NCBI GenBank assembly: GCA_046347475.1
Contig: JAXMGD010000001.1
Span: 1,178,001-1,242,000, forward strand
From: CAMCXE01 sp046347475
GTDB taxonomy: Bacteria > Pseudomonadota > Gammaproteobacteria > Pseudomonadales > Cellvibrionaceae
Reading direction: 5' to 3'
Length of the DNA stretch: 64,000 nucleotides
The notes beneath the pieces were generated by a model. That model searched no databases. It had not been told where the DNA came from and saw only the letters and a program-made list of their open reading frames with translations. Of the stretch, positions 1 to 8,029 are shown piece after piece (position 1 is the stretch's first letter; each line of letters opens with the position of its first letter). Position numbers and translations under genes: made by a program.

Positions 1-1497
1 ACCCTCACGGGTATTTTAAGTGTGCTGCATAAGGATGCGCGCCTATTACACGGCTTAATTACCCTCGCCGACCCCATGCACACGGTTTTACATGTAGGGG
101 CTGTGTACAGCGAAGATGAAAACCTAAGTAAATCCACCGCCTCGGTGCGCTACCGCGCCGGTGAAGGTGTGCTCGGGCGCATACTGCAACACAACCAACC
201 GATTGTGCTTGCGCGTATTTCATCTGAACCGCGATTTCTCGATCGATTATCCCTCTACGATTTAGAATTACCCTTTATTGCCATTCCAATCCGCGATGGC
301 GATGGTGCCGCCATAGGTGTATTAGCCGCGCAGCCGGATGTGGCAGCCGATGATTATTTGACGGAGCGTACTACTTTTATGGAGGCCGTGGCGAATTTAT
401 TGTCGCAAACTGTACGTTTATTAGTGAATATGGAAAAAGGCCGCAATATCGCCAGTGAGCGCGATGAATTGCGCCGAGAAGTTCGCGCCAAATACGGCTT
501 TGATAATATGGTGGTCGGCCGCTCAGACGGTATGCGGCAGGTATTTGACCAAGTGCGCCGAGTGGCTAAATGGGATAGTACGGTGTTAGTGTTGGGGGAA
601 TCGGGCACGGGTAAAGAATTAATCGCCAACGCCATTCACTACAATTCCCCTCGTGCGCATAATCAATTTGTACGCTTAAATTGCGCCTCCCTGCCTGAAA
701 CCCTTTTAGAATCCGAATTATTCGGCCATGAAAAAGGCGCCTTTACTAATGCGGTGAAGCAGCGTAAAGGCCGCTTTGAGCAGGCCGATGGCGGCACCTT
801 ATTTTTAGATGAAATCGGCGAAATCTCGCCTATGTTCCAAGCTAAATTATTGCGTGTATTGCAGGAGGGCGAATTAGAGCGAGTGGGCGGCGGGCAAACC
901 ATTAAGGTGGATGTGCGTATCGTTACGGCCACTAACCGTAATTTAGAAGTGGAAGTGGACAAAGGCCGTTTTAGGGAAGATTTATTTTACCGCCTAAATG
1001 TGATGGCCATACGCCTGCCGCCCCTGCGCGAGCGTATTGTGGATATTCCAGAATTATCGCAATTTTTATTAAGTAAAATTGCTCAACACCAAGGCCGCGA
1101 ATTACGCCTCACCGACAGCGCTCTGCGCTTGTTAATGCAACACGATTGGCCAGGCAATGTGCGGGAATTAGAAAATTCCCTAGAACGCGCGGCGGTGATG
1201 AGTGAGGAGGGCACTATAGACTCTGATGTAATTACCCTCGCCAGCAGTTTTTATACCCCCAGCGCCAGCCAACCAGCCTCTATGCATCAAAGTAATTTCA
1301 CCAGTCATAGCCATAACCACAGCAGCCCAGCCAGCAGCGATTTTTTAAACCCTGCCATAGACGAGCGCGAGCGATTAATTATGGCCCTTGAACAAGCCGG
1401 TTGGGTGCAGGCTAAAGCTGCCCGCCTACTGGGTATGACGCCCCGGCAAATCGCTTACCGTATCCAGATTATGAAAATTAATGTGCGCAAAATGTAG
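1..1497 (+). CDS. nifA: NifA-type sigma-54-dependent activator (5' end missing)
   Basis: Transcriptional activator of nitrogen-fixation genes that works with sigma-54 RNA polymerase. The reading frame is open from base 1, so the start lies upstream; 498 residues are visible. Order: most of a GAF sensor domain (about 1-145), an AAA+ domain with Walker A GESGTGKE (near 199-206), the loop GHEKGAFTNA, Walker B GGTLFLDEIGE and the R-finger region FREDLFYRLNV, then a His/Ser-rich linker and a C-terminal Fis-type helix-turn-helix (AARLLGMTPRQIAYRIQIMKI). The terminal helix with MTPRQIAYRI is characteristic of gammaproteobacterial NifA. No inter-domain Cys motif of the oxygen-sensitive rhizobial type is seen. 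Odd: the sigma-54 contact loop reads GAFTNA, not GAFTGA (Asn at 748-750). Confidence 0.9.
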   Translation, partial: TLTGILSVLHKDARLLHGLITLADPMHTVLHVGAVYSEDENLSKSTASVRYRAGEGVLGRILQHNQPIVLARISSEPRFLDRLSLYDLELPFIAIPIRDGDGAAIGVLAAQPDVAADDYLTERTTFMEAVANLLSQTVRLLVNMEKGRNIASERDELRREVRAKYGFDNMVVGRSDGMRQVFDQVRRVAKWDSTVLVLGESGTGKELIANAIHYNSPRAHNQFVRLNCASLPETLLESELFGHEKGAFTNAVKQRKGRFEQADGGTLFLDEIGEISPMFQAKLLRVLQEGELERVGGGQTIKVDVRIVTATNRNLEVEVDKGRFREDLFYRLNVMAIRLPPLRERIVDIPELSQFLLSKIAQHQGRELRLTDSALRLLMQHDWPGNVRELENSLERAAVMSEEGTIDSDVITLASSFYTPSASQPASMHQSNFTSHSHNHSSPASSDFLNPAIDERERLIMALEQAGWVQAKAARLLGMTPRQIAYRIQIMKINVRKM

Positions 1498-2175
1498 TGG
1501 CCTACTTTTAACCCGGCGACAAAATAGATCTTCTTGATCAATTTTTTCTTCGCTCCGCTAAAACTGGCGCCGATACCTGGATCTGCTTGTTTTAGCGGAG
1601 CTCGCGGCGCCTAAAGCCGCAGGTGTTGCAGCCATGCAGCAGTTATTAACCCGACACTAAATGTCGCCGGGTTAATTCCTCCCGCCATCACGATAAAATT
1701 TCGTGACCCATCTCTCAAAAACACACCAAGCCAAAATCCTTAGTTTAGCCGTCTTAAGGCTAAAAAATTCATTTTTCTTCTGCGTGTTAGCCTGCGCCTG
1801 CGATAGTAGTAATTCTGGGTTTATCTCATGTTTGCAGTTACTAACTGTCGAACTTTTTTCACCGGCTAATTTATGTGTTGTGTCCTCGATTGCCTGGTGC
1901 GGAGCCTGTGGTTACCATCGTTGCATATAAAAAGCACCGCGGGTTGAATTTGGCGTTTGCAACATTCAGCATTTTTTAATATCGCTAAATATTCTCACCT
2001 GAGCAGATAGGGTGCTGTCAGGCTGCACTCTGCGTTCGTGAGTATGTTGGTGAGCTGTAACCAATAAAGCGGTGTTGAAAAGCACATTCTGGAATTAATC
2101 AGCGCATCCCTAGTAAATAACGCGGGTTTATTGGGCTATTTTTTATATTCATCCACTTCACTACACGGACTTATT
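1498..2175. other. Intergenic stretch with palindromic repeat
   Basis: About 680 bases between nifA and the lipase cluster. The first 180 bases are filled by a palindromic repeat (separate entry). The rest has one short open frame (1703-1930) with no recognisable product and no convincing ribosome site. Near 2092-2108 the string GGAATTAATCAGCGCATCC resembles one at 5548-5566 (GAATTAATCAGGGCATCC), a further sign of dispersed repeats. Confidence 0.5.
1508..1675. repeat. Palindromic element with TTAACCCGGCGAC ends
   Basis: Ends are a perfect 13-base inverted repeat: TTAACCCGGCGAC at 1508-1520 and GTCGCCGGGTTAA at 1663-1675. Inside is a second inverted repeat, GCTCCGCTAAAAC (about 1552-1564) against GTTTTAGCGGAGC (about 1588-1600). 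Related palindromes occur at 7675-7704, 18960-18992 and 24661-24776, always outside genes, so this is a dispersed non-coding family. Its place right after nifA could also let it act as a transcription stop. Confidence 0.75.
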
Positions 2176-3519
2176 ATGTCAGTACAGCTTGCGCTTTCCC
2201 CCATTGAAGCCGCCTACATTGCCGCCAATGTGTATTTTACTTTGGAGGGCTGGGAGGCCACGTATCAATTCAGAGCCATTCACGGTAGCAATGTAAAAGG
2301 CGAGCCAAAACCCAAACCGGGCATGGCAAGCCAGGATGTGATTAAAAATAATGTGACCGGCTCTGGGCCTTTGGCTATGGGAAAAACCGGTTTGCACAAT
2401 AGCCAATTGGTTTCATCGCTGAGCGGTTCCACCGGCACTAATATGCCGGGCATTGGGCGCACCCGTTCGGGTTTTGGTTATTTATTACAATTTGAGCGCG
2501 CAGGTAAGCGCCATTTGGTCATCGCCACTCGCGGCACGCGGCCTGAAATGGGTTACCCGGATTTATTAACGGATGTCAATATCAGCAGTAACCGCCATAT
2601 GCCAGGCGCAGGCCCCGTTCATGCGGGTTTTTTTGATGCGTATAATTCGCTAAAACCGCAGTTATTGCAGCTAGAAGCGAGCATTAAAAATGCGGATGTT
2701 GTGCACTGTGTAGGGCATAGTTTAGGCGGCGCTGTGGCGAATTTGGTGGCGATTCACTGTTCGCAATTGGGCGCAGAGGTAAAACTCTACACTTTTGGTG
2801 CGCCGCGTGTGGGTTTAAATACGGCGCTGTACGATAAGGTGTTGGTGAATTATCTGGATGAAGAAAATATTTATCGCGTATCCCACAGTTTAGATCCTAT
2901 CCCGATGATTCCCGTGGCGCCTTATATTCATGTGCTGCCCAGTATTAAAGATGCGAATAATTTTTTCATCGGCTCGCCCATTAATTCTATTAGTTTAGAA
3001 AACCACGACACGGCTAAATATATTCAATCGGTGGAAGGTAGAAGTTGGGATGACGTGCGCGGTGTAAAACTTAAAGAGGGATATTTAAATAAACAATATT
3101 TCAACCAGTGGCGCGCCAGTGACAATTGGTTAAAACAGATGGTGGGTGTGTCGGTTAACGCCACTATGTCGGTGTTGCAACGGGTCTTTCAAGGTTTGAT
3201 TGACTCGGTGGGTGTTGGCCTTAAGGATGTGGCGACACTGATCGACCTGTTGGTGGTGGCTATTCAGCGCGGGGTGGAGATATTTCAGGTGTCTAAATCC
3301 TATATCGCCAAGTTTTTATCCGACTGCGCCAAAATGTTTGGCTATGCCGTAGAAATTTCCCACGATATTTTGGTTAAACTGCTGCGCAAACTGAAAGTGG
3401 AACTTGCTTTGGCGGCCAAGATGGCGCTGGCGGCGGCGGGTAAAGTGGGCCGTTCTACTGAGTTTAAAGTCATCCTGGCGGCCAGCGGCGCCGGGGCCTT
3501 AGGGTGTTTATTGTTGTAA
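2176..3519 (+). CDS. Class-3 lipase-domain protein
   Basis: Predicted alpha/beta-hydrolase of the lipase class 3 family (447 aa), acting on glycerolipids or phospholipids. The nucleophile elbow GHSLGG places the catalytic Ser at residue 182; Asp240 in SLDPIPMIP and His277 in ENHDTAKYI (or His252) are the likely partners. No signal peptide is visible. After the hydrolase domain, residues about 310-447 form long amphipathic and hydrophobic helices ending in a hydrophobic tail (ASGAGALGCLLL), as if to bind or enter membranes. The ATG at 2176 is preferred to a TTG at 2131. It leads a four-gene cluster with a membrane protein 12 bases downstream. This lipase fold occurs in type VI secretion effectors of the Tle2 group, but no secretion gene is in view, so that role is inference. 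Confidence 0.8.
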   Translation: MSVQLALSPIEAAYIAANVYFTLEGWEATYQFRAIHGSNVKGEPKPKPGMASQDVIKNNVTGSGPLAMGKTGLHNSQLVSSLSGSTGTNMPGIGRTRSGFGYLLQFERAGKRHLVIATRGTRPEMGYPDLLTDVNISSNRHMPGAGPVHAGFFDAYNSLKPQLLQLEASIKNADVVHCVGHSLGGAVANLVAIHCSQLGAEVKLYTFGAPRVGLNTALYDKVLVNYLDEENIYRVSHSLDPIPMIPVAPYIHVLPSIKDANNFFIGSPINSISLENHDTAKYIQSVEGRSWDDVRGVKLKEGYLNKQYFNQWRASDNWLKQMVGVSVNATMSVLQRVFQGLIDSVGVGLKDVATLIDLLVVAIQRGVEIFQVSKSYIAKFLSDCAKMFGYAVEISHDILVKLLRKLKVELALAAKMALAAAGKVGRSTEFKVILAASGAGALGCLLL

Positions 3520-3531
3520 GCGAGGGTATTT

Positions 3532-4152
3532 ATGGGTTTTGTGTGGGTGGTGTTAAGTGGATTTTTAGTGCTGTTAGCCGCAGCCTGCCTGCTCAATTTT
3601 CCCTATATCCCGCTGTTTTTTGGCCTGCATGGCGCGAATGCGCAGAGCCTGCGCGGTAAAATTCTGTCCAAGGCGCTGAGCATTTTTCCAGTGGTTGCCC
3701 TTACCTGTGTGGGTTTGGGCTGGTTTTTAAGCCCTTTGGCGTTTGTGTTGCCTGTAACCTGGCTTGCGCTTATTTGGGTTTTGCGCCCGCGCAGCGCGCC
3801 TGAGCGTACCGCCCGCTTTGCCAATAGCGACGACAACCGCGCCCTGCTGGCCCGCAGCATCACCTATGAGTTGGGCCAGCTGGAGTCTACTGAGGCGGCT
3901 GGCCATTATTTGTTGTGCCGGCTGCAGTGCCCCTCTGAAGCGGTGGCCCAGCACATTTGCACGCTGCTGGCCCACCTGCCGCAGCACAGCGAGCCCAGCA
4001 TAAAACCCTTTAGCGACGAGACGATCTGCGAGCTGCGCATCAGCCTTACCAGCCTTGCCCAGCCCGCCTTGGATGAACTGGTGGAGCAGGTCAATCAGTG
4101 CGCCTGGGGCAATCAGTCCATCGTATCCTCAGTATCTATTTTGCGAGATTAA
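3532..4152 (+). CDS. Small membrane protein of unknown family
   Basis: A 206-residue protein I do not recognise. Three hydrophobic segments fill the first ~90 residues (about 2-22, 46-68 and 70-85), followed by a soluble C-terminal domain of ~110 residues with a regular alternating pattern (ITYELGQLESTEAAGHYLL...). The start ATG follows GAGGG. It sits 12 bases after the lipase gene and 4 bases before the next start, so the genes are almost surely co-transcribed. If the lipase is a toxin, a membrane protein next to it would be a natural immunity candidate; that is inference from position only. Confidence 0.65.
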   Translation: MGFVWVVLSGFLVLLAAACLLNFPYIPLFFGLHGANAQSLRGKILSKALSIFPVVALTCVGLGWFLSPLAFVLPVTWLALIWVLRPRSAPERTARFANSDDNRALLARSITYELGQLESTEAAGHYLLCRLQCPSEAVAQHICTLLAHLPQHSEPSIKPFSDETICELRISLTSLAQPALDELVEQVNQCAWGNQSIVSSVSILRD

Positions 4153-4156
4153 ATTC

Positions 4157-4918
4157 ATGAGCCTTTCCTCAACTAGCCCCTTGTCCAGCCTTGAGGGCTT
4201 TTATCTGTACACCCATGTCAGCGGTTTAGCGCTGCAGGCGTTTCAGGTGCAAATGGCGCAGTTTTCCGCCAGCCAAGCGGTGCAAGCGGGTGAAGCGGCA
4301 GTCGAAGAGGCAGGCGCTCCGGCCCTGCCGGATGAGGCGAGCCTGGGGGCTTTTTTGCAGGACGGTTATGCCGCCCTGGATTCATTGGGGGCTGAGGTGG
4401 CGGCCAAACTGGCCCAGATACCCGCTGATCAGCTAGCTGCGTTAATTGGCGCGCTGCCTGCCAATAGGCCCGCACTCACCCGCCCGTTAAGCGGCGCCCA
4501 GTTTTACGAGTGGCTGCTGTTTATGCTGGAGCAACCCGCCACTGCCCCTATTTATCAGCTCCATCACCTGTTTAGCGCAGGCCCAATGATGGATGACGAC
4601 CCGGCGGAAACCATCCGCGAGGCCATCGCCTTTGATGATCCTAGCCTGTTAGATGCGGCGGCCCCCATTGAATATGAACATCTGCAATTGGCGATTCAGG
4701 CTAGCTCCTTACAGGTATTGCCCCAGCTGTTGAATAACGCCCACCTGAGTGAAGAGGAAAGTGTCAGCCTGTTAGGCCTGGCAGTGACTTTTGATGAGGC
4801 CCTGCCGCAGGTGTTAAACGCCCTTAAACCCTCAGCGGGTTTGCTCGCACGTTTAAAGGCAACACACCCCGAGGCGGCTGGGCGCCCGGCCATAACGCAA
4901 TTTGAGGCGAGCCTATGA
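4157..4918 (+). CDS. Unknown protein of the lipase cluster
   Basis: A 253-residue protein with no signal peptide or membrane segment, rich in Ala, Leu and Glu, likely all-helical. It has no family motif I recognise. The open frame extends upstream into the previous gene, but the ATG at 4157 just after the previous stop is the sensible start. Its end overlaps the next gene by ATGA, which indicates translational coupling. Middle residues (MMDDDPAETIREAIAFDDP) are acidic. It could be an adaptor or partner of the lipase; nothing in the sequence proves it. Confidence 0.6.
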   Translation: MSLSSTSPLSSLEGFYLYTHVSGLALQAFQVQMAQFSASQAVQAGEAAVEEAGAPALPDEASLGAFLQDGYAALDSLGAEVAAKLAQIPADQLAALIGALPANRPALTRPLSGAQFYEWLLFMLEQPATAPIYQLHHLFSAGPMMDDDPAETIREAIAFDDPSLLDAAAPIEYEHLQLAIQASSLQVLPQLLNNAHLSEEESVSLLGLAVTFDEALPQVLNALKPSAGLLARLKATHPEAAGRPAITQFEASL

Positions 4919-5388
4919 ACGCTTGGCGACAAATCCTGCTGGGTGCTGTGTGTTTTAGCCTGTGTTTAAGCGCCTGCAGCAGTTCACCTGCCGCGCCCAC
5001 CGAGGCTTATAGGGTGGATGGTGTTAACGAATACCCCTTTGATTTTGTCGAACAGCAGCCCGGCGCCATGATTAGTTTTCACTCCAAAGAATTTGAAAAA
5101 TGCACCTTAAGTTTTGCGGCCAAAAGCTTTAACGCCCATTTTAAAGCCAGTGCCCAGCGCTTGGGCGAAGGTACTTTGGATATTCTGTGTTTAAACGAGC
5201 AGGGCAATTTTATTTTAAGCCCGTCTGAGCCTACTTCAGTGGCCATGGAAGTGATAGCCGTTGAGCCTAAGCTGCAGGTGCGGGTGGATTTTAATCTTTA
5301 CAATCCGCGCAAAAAAACCTGGCACAAGGCGGATAATATTCGGTTGGACTTTACCGCAGCGCAAAGCAAACAATTATTAAAACCCTAG
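4915..5388 (+). CDS. Small lipoprotein of the lipase cluster
   Basis: A 157-residue protein with an N-terminal lipoprotein signal: hydrophobic segment then lipobox LSAC at about residues 18-21, followed by a Ser/Pro-rich tether. The mature part (~135 aa) looks beta-rich and matches no family I know. It overlaps the preceding gene by ATGA (4915-4918), so the four genes from 2176 form one translation-coupled unit. A periplasmic or outer-membrane lipoprotein next to a phospholipase-type enzyme resembles immunity lipoproteins of some lipase effectors, but this is only an analogy. Confidence 0.65.
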   Translation: MNAWRQILLGAVCFSLCLSACSSSPAAPTEAYRVDGVNEYPFDFVEQQPGAMISFHSKEFEKCTLSFAAKSFNAHFKASAQRLGEGTLDILCLNEQGNFILSPSEPTSVAMEVIAVEPKLQVRVDFNLYNPRKKTWHKADNIRLDFTAAQSKQLLKP

Positions 5389-5408
5389 GGGCGCGTTAAT
5401 TACCAGCT

Positions 5409-5433
5409 GTATTCATTGCTGGTGCCTAGGTAG
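5409..5433. repeat. 25-bp direct repeat, copy 1
   Basis: Identical over 25 bases to 7424-7448; the core is ATTCATTGCTGGTGCCTAGG. The two copies lie on either side of the chemoreceptor gene in the same orientation. Confidence 0.8.
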
Positions 5434-5465
5434 TAAGTATCCCCTGATTATTTCCAGCTGTTGAT

Positions 5466-5535
5466 TTTTTCAAAACCATCGCGGAATGGCGCCCGCGACG
5501 GGCCGGCAGGCAGGTGCCCGGGCGCTTTTGAAAAA
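5466..5535. terminator. Large hairpin between converging genes
   Basis: TTTTTCAAAA at 5466-5475 pairs with TTTTGAAAAA at 5526-5535, and inside it GCGCCCG (5489-5495) pairs with CGGGCGC (5519-5525). The stem followed by TTTT on the plus strand fits an end for the lipase cluster; the T-rich left arm could serve the converging chemoreceptor gene only partly. Probably a terminator for the convergent units. Confidence 0.5.
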
Positions 5536-5565
5536 TGGCAAAATTTAGAATTAATCAGGGCATCC

Positions 5566-7191
5566 TTAAATTTTAAAGCGTCCTAATAATTCCTTCATAT
5601 GGCTTGCTGAAGACGATAAATTTTGGCTGTATTGGTAGGTTTTCTTCGCATCTTTTGCGGTGCCTGACGATAAATCGTGTATCTCCACCAAATTGCGGTC
5701 AATTTCATTGGTTACTAGGCTCTGCTCTTCGGCGGCGGTTGCGGTTTGTAAGGTCATGTCGGAAATACTGCGCACACCGTCACTCACGCTACCCAATGCC
5801 GCTTCGGCCTCGTTGGCGGCCACAACGGCATCTTGTGTGATTGTGTTGCTCGCACTCATAGCATTGACGGCAGCCTGCACACCATTTTGTAAAAATTGCA
5901 GCATGTTTTGAATATCCTGCGTTGACTGTTGCGTGCGACTGGCGAGCGTGCGCACCTCATCGGCAACTACAGCAAAACCCCGGCCCTGTTCGCCTGCACG
6001 GGCCGCTTCAATAGCCGCATTTAATGCGAGCAAATTCGTTTGTTCCGCCACACCACGAATGACATCAATCACTGAGGTAACCTCTTTGGCTTGATTTTCC
6101 AGCCTCAGCATCACCTCGGTTGTGTCACTAATTGATTGGGTAAGGGTTTTGATTTGGCCTACGGCGTGGCGAATGCGCCCTTGTACCTGATGGGTGTTGT
6201 CGGCAACTTTTTGTGTGTGGCCCGCCGCATTGGTGGTATTGAGTGCAACCTCGGCAATCGCCTTGGTCAGCTCATTGACGGCAGTAACTACCATGCTAAT
6301 AGAGACCTCTTGGCGCTCAACGGCTCGCTGGCTGTTGGTGGACTGAGTTAATAACTCCTGGGCCTCCACTTCTACAATATCGGCGTATTGAATGTTGTCG
6401 CGCACGAGGGTCTGCAGTTTCTCCATAAACCCATTAAAATTTTCCGCAAGCCTGCCCAGCTCATCGCGGCTGCTCACGGGTAAGCGTTTGGTTAAATCGC
6501 CGTTGCCGTCGGCAACCGCTCGCACGCTAGCGGTAATTTCGGCCAGCGGCGTAACAATTAACCTGGGCAATTGAAATGAGGTGAATACTGCAATAAATAC
6601 CACTAAGGCAACGGCCGCAAGGGTCATGGTGGTAATGGTGGCTACGTCTGTTTCTACCTGAAGGGTTTTTTGTTCAACTTCTTTTAAACGGCTCTCTTCT
6701 AAGTCGTCAATGTAGGAGCGAAGCTCTTTAAATGCCTTAGCGTAATTTCCATAGGAGAGCGCTTCGGCATTGGTTTTATCGCTTGCTAGGGCGATTGTAA
6801 TCTCATCTGAAATAGCCTTCCATTGTTCGTAGCGTTTTATAAATTCGTTTTTTTCTTGCGCACTGGGAATGCTGGCCAGCCCTAAGGCCTTGATGGTGCG
6901 GTCGTAGGCTTGTTGAGCATTTTCTGCAACGTCTTTTAAAAGTTGTGCCTGCTCATTATTCGAGTGAAAAATGAGGCTGCGCTGAGCCGCCTGCGCTTGA
7001 TACAAATCGCGATCGGCTTGGATGAGTAGCTGGATTTCTTGCAGATGTATTTGGGCAATACTGTTGCTGTAATGGCCCAGTATTTTGGTGTTGTGGATGG
7101 TTTTAATGCCGGCCAAAATAAACAGGCCTGTTAATGCCAGCAAGGGCAGCGATAATTTCCAACGAAAACTTAGGTTTTTATACCACTCCAT
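5566..7191 (-). CDS. Methyl-accepting chemotaxis protein
   Basis: Chemoreceptor (541 aa) that signals through CheA/CheW. Layout: membrane segment 1 (about 11-29), a helical periplasmic sensor of the four-helix-bundle type (about 30-185), membrane segment 2 (about 188-210), a HAMP domain (about 212-265), and the cytoplasmic coiled-coil domain with the signature hairpin EQTNLLALNAAIEAARAGEQ and GFAVVADEVRTLA. No C-terminal CheR/CheB-binding pentapeptide; the end is LLGRFKI. The ligand cannot be told. No other chemotaxis genes are near; it stands alone between repeat-rich gaps. Confidence 0.93.
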   Translation of the reverse strand: MEWYKNLSFRWKLSLPLLALTGLFILAGIKTIHNTKILGHYSNSIAQIHLQEIQLLIQADRDLYQAQAAQRSLIFHSNNEQAQLLKDVAENAQQAYDRTIKALGLASIPSAQEKNEFIKRYEQWKAISDEITIALASDKTNAEALSYGNYAKAFKELRSYIDDLEESRLKEVEQKTLQVETDVATITTMTLAAVALVVFIAVFTSFQLPRLIVTPLAEITASVRAVADGNGDLTKRLPVSSRDELGRLAENFNGFMEKLQTLVRDNIQYADIVEVEAQELLTQSTNSQRAVERQEVSISMVVTAVNELTKAIAEVALNTTNAAGHTQKVADNTHQVQGRIRHAVGQIKTLTQSISDTTEVMLRLENQAKEVTSVIDVIRGVAEQTNLLALNAAIEAARAGEQGRGFAVVADEVRTLASRTQQSTQDIQNMLQFLQNGVQAAVNAMSASNTITQDAVVAANEAEAALGSVSDGVRSISDMTLQTATAAEEQSLVTNEIDRNLVEIHDLSSGTAKDAKKTYQYSQNLSSSASHMKELLGRFKI

Positions 7192-7334
7192 TTATACCGC
7201 CTCAATGATGTTAGGTGTGTTGCTGATAGTGTTGGTGCGTTTTGTCTCGTATGTGGTGTTGCTGGGCGCCTGAGTATCACTACATGGGCTGGAATAAATG
7301 TGCGCAGTTTGCGATTTGCTAGCTGCACGGAAGT

Positions 7335-7432
7335 AATGAATACACATCATTTCAGACCGTCAAAAAGAGGGATGTTTTTGACGAGCCTACAAGGATGTAT
7401 TCACGGCATGTCTAAAATGATGTGTATTCATT
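7335..7432. repeat. MITE-like palindromic element with 18-bp perfect ends
   Basis: AATGAATACACATCATTT (7335-7352) is the exact reverse complement of 7415-7432. Inside, CAGAC/GTCT extends the pairing after one mismatch, and a second hairpin GTCAAAAA...TTTTTGAC lies in the centre. At 98 bases and with no coding potential it looks like a non-autonomous mobile or folded RNA-forming element. The right end overlaps the 25-bp direct repeat at 7424-7448. Confidence 0.75.
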
Positions 7433-7448
7433 GCTGGTGCCTAGGTAG
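7424..7448. repeat. 25-bp direct repeat, copy 2
   Basis: Identical to 5409-5433. It overlaps the right arm of the palindromic element at 7335-7432, whereas copy 1 has no such arm partner nearby. Confidence 0.8.
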
Positions 7449-7674
7449 CATGCCTTGTTAATCAGAGGCTGCTTAAATCAGCTATGCAAGATTGCTGCAG
7501 GATTTTGCGAGCAAGCGCTACAGCATCTGGCCTACTTGTGTTGTTATGAGTTTAGCTGATTTATTTGCATGCAATGCCTCAGCTTAATCATGAGTAGCAC
7601 TACATAAGATTTTTTTCAGAGCGAATAGCTACCAGCGGGGCCTGTGTGGGGTATTTTGCTATCAATCATTGATA

Positions 7675-7704
7675 TTAACCCGGCAATATTGAGTGCCGGG
7701 TTAA
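7675..7704. repeat. TTAACCCGGCA palindrome
   Basis: TTAACCCGGCA (7675-7685), an 8-base loop, then TGCCGGGTTAA (7694-7704). Related to the ends of 1508-1675. It lies downstream of the XRE regulator gene and could also stop transcription there. Confidence 0.7.
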
Positions 7705-7834
7705 TACGTGAGACACGGATGTTTTACCTGCGGCTAAGCCGCCGCGAATCTCCCAAGGGCAAGAATATCCAGCTCTATTAAACAGCGCGTATTTTTTGCC
7801 TGTATCAACGACGCCAAGTGAGTAAGGTACTTGT

Positions 7835-8029
7835 TTAGGTGTCATCGATAAATATTTCTTCAATCCGCAGGCCAAAAAAACGCGCAATTTTAAATGCTAG
7901 GGGGAGGCTTGGGTCATAGCGGCCATTTTCTAAGGAATTTACCGTTTGGCGGCTCACCGCAAGGCTATCGGCTAATTCCTGTTGCGACAAACCGCGTTCG
8001 CTGCGCAGTTGTTTTATCGTGTTGTTCAT
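7835..8029 (-). CDS. XRE-family small DNA-binding regulator
   Basis: A 64-residue protein that is almost only a helix-turn-helix domain of the Cro/C1 type: IKQLRSERGLSQQELADSLAVSRQTVNSLENGRYDPSLPLAFKIARFF. The start ATG at 8029 overlaps the stop of the membrane-protein gene (ATGA), so both are one operon. Regulators of this size paired with a small membrane protein are common in bacteria; the pair usually controls its own promoter. A strong palindrome in front of the operon (8466-8486) is a good operator candidate. Confidence 0.85.
   Translation of the reverse strand: MNNTIKQLRSERGLSQQELADSLAVSRQTVNSLENGRYDPSLPLAFKIARFFGLRIEEIFIDDT

Larger units (their letters stand above)
7192..7834. other. 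Repeat-rich gap upstream of the chemoreceptor
   Basis: About 640 bases with no supported gene. It holds a 98-base palindromic element (7335-7432), the second copy of the 25-bp direct repeat (7424-7448) and a short palindrome of the TTAACCCGGC family (7675-7704). Confidence 0.6.

Noticed and set aside
1703..1930. A 75-codon open frame after nifA.
   Set aside because: Cys-rich translation with no known domain and no convincing ribosome site.
5409..7448. Direct repeats around the chemoreceptor considered as a composite transposon.
   Set aside because: No transposase and no target duplication; the repeats are only 25 bases.
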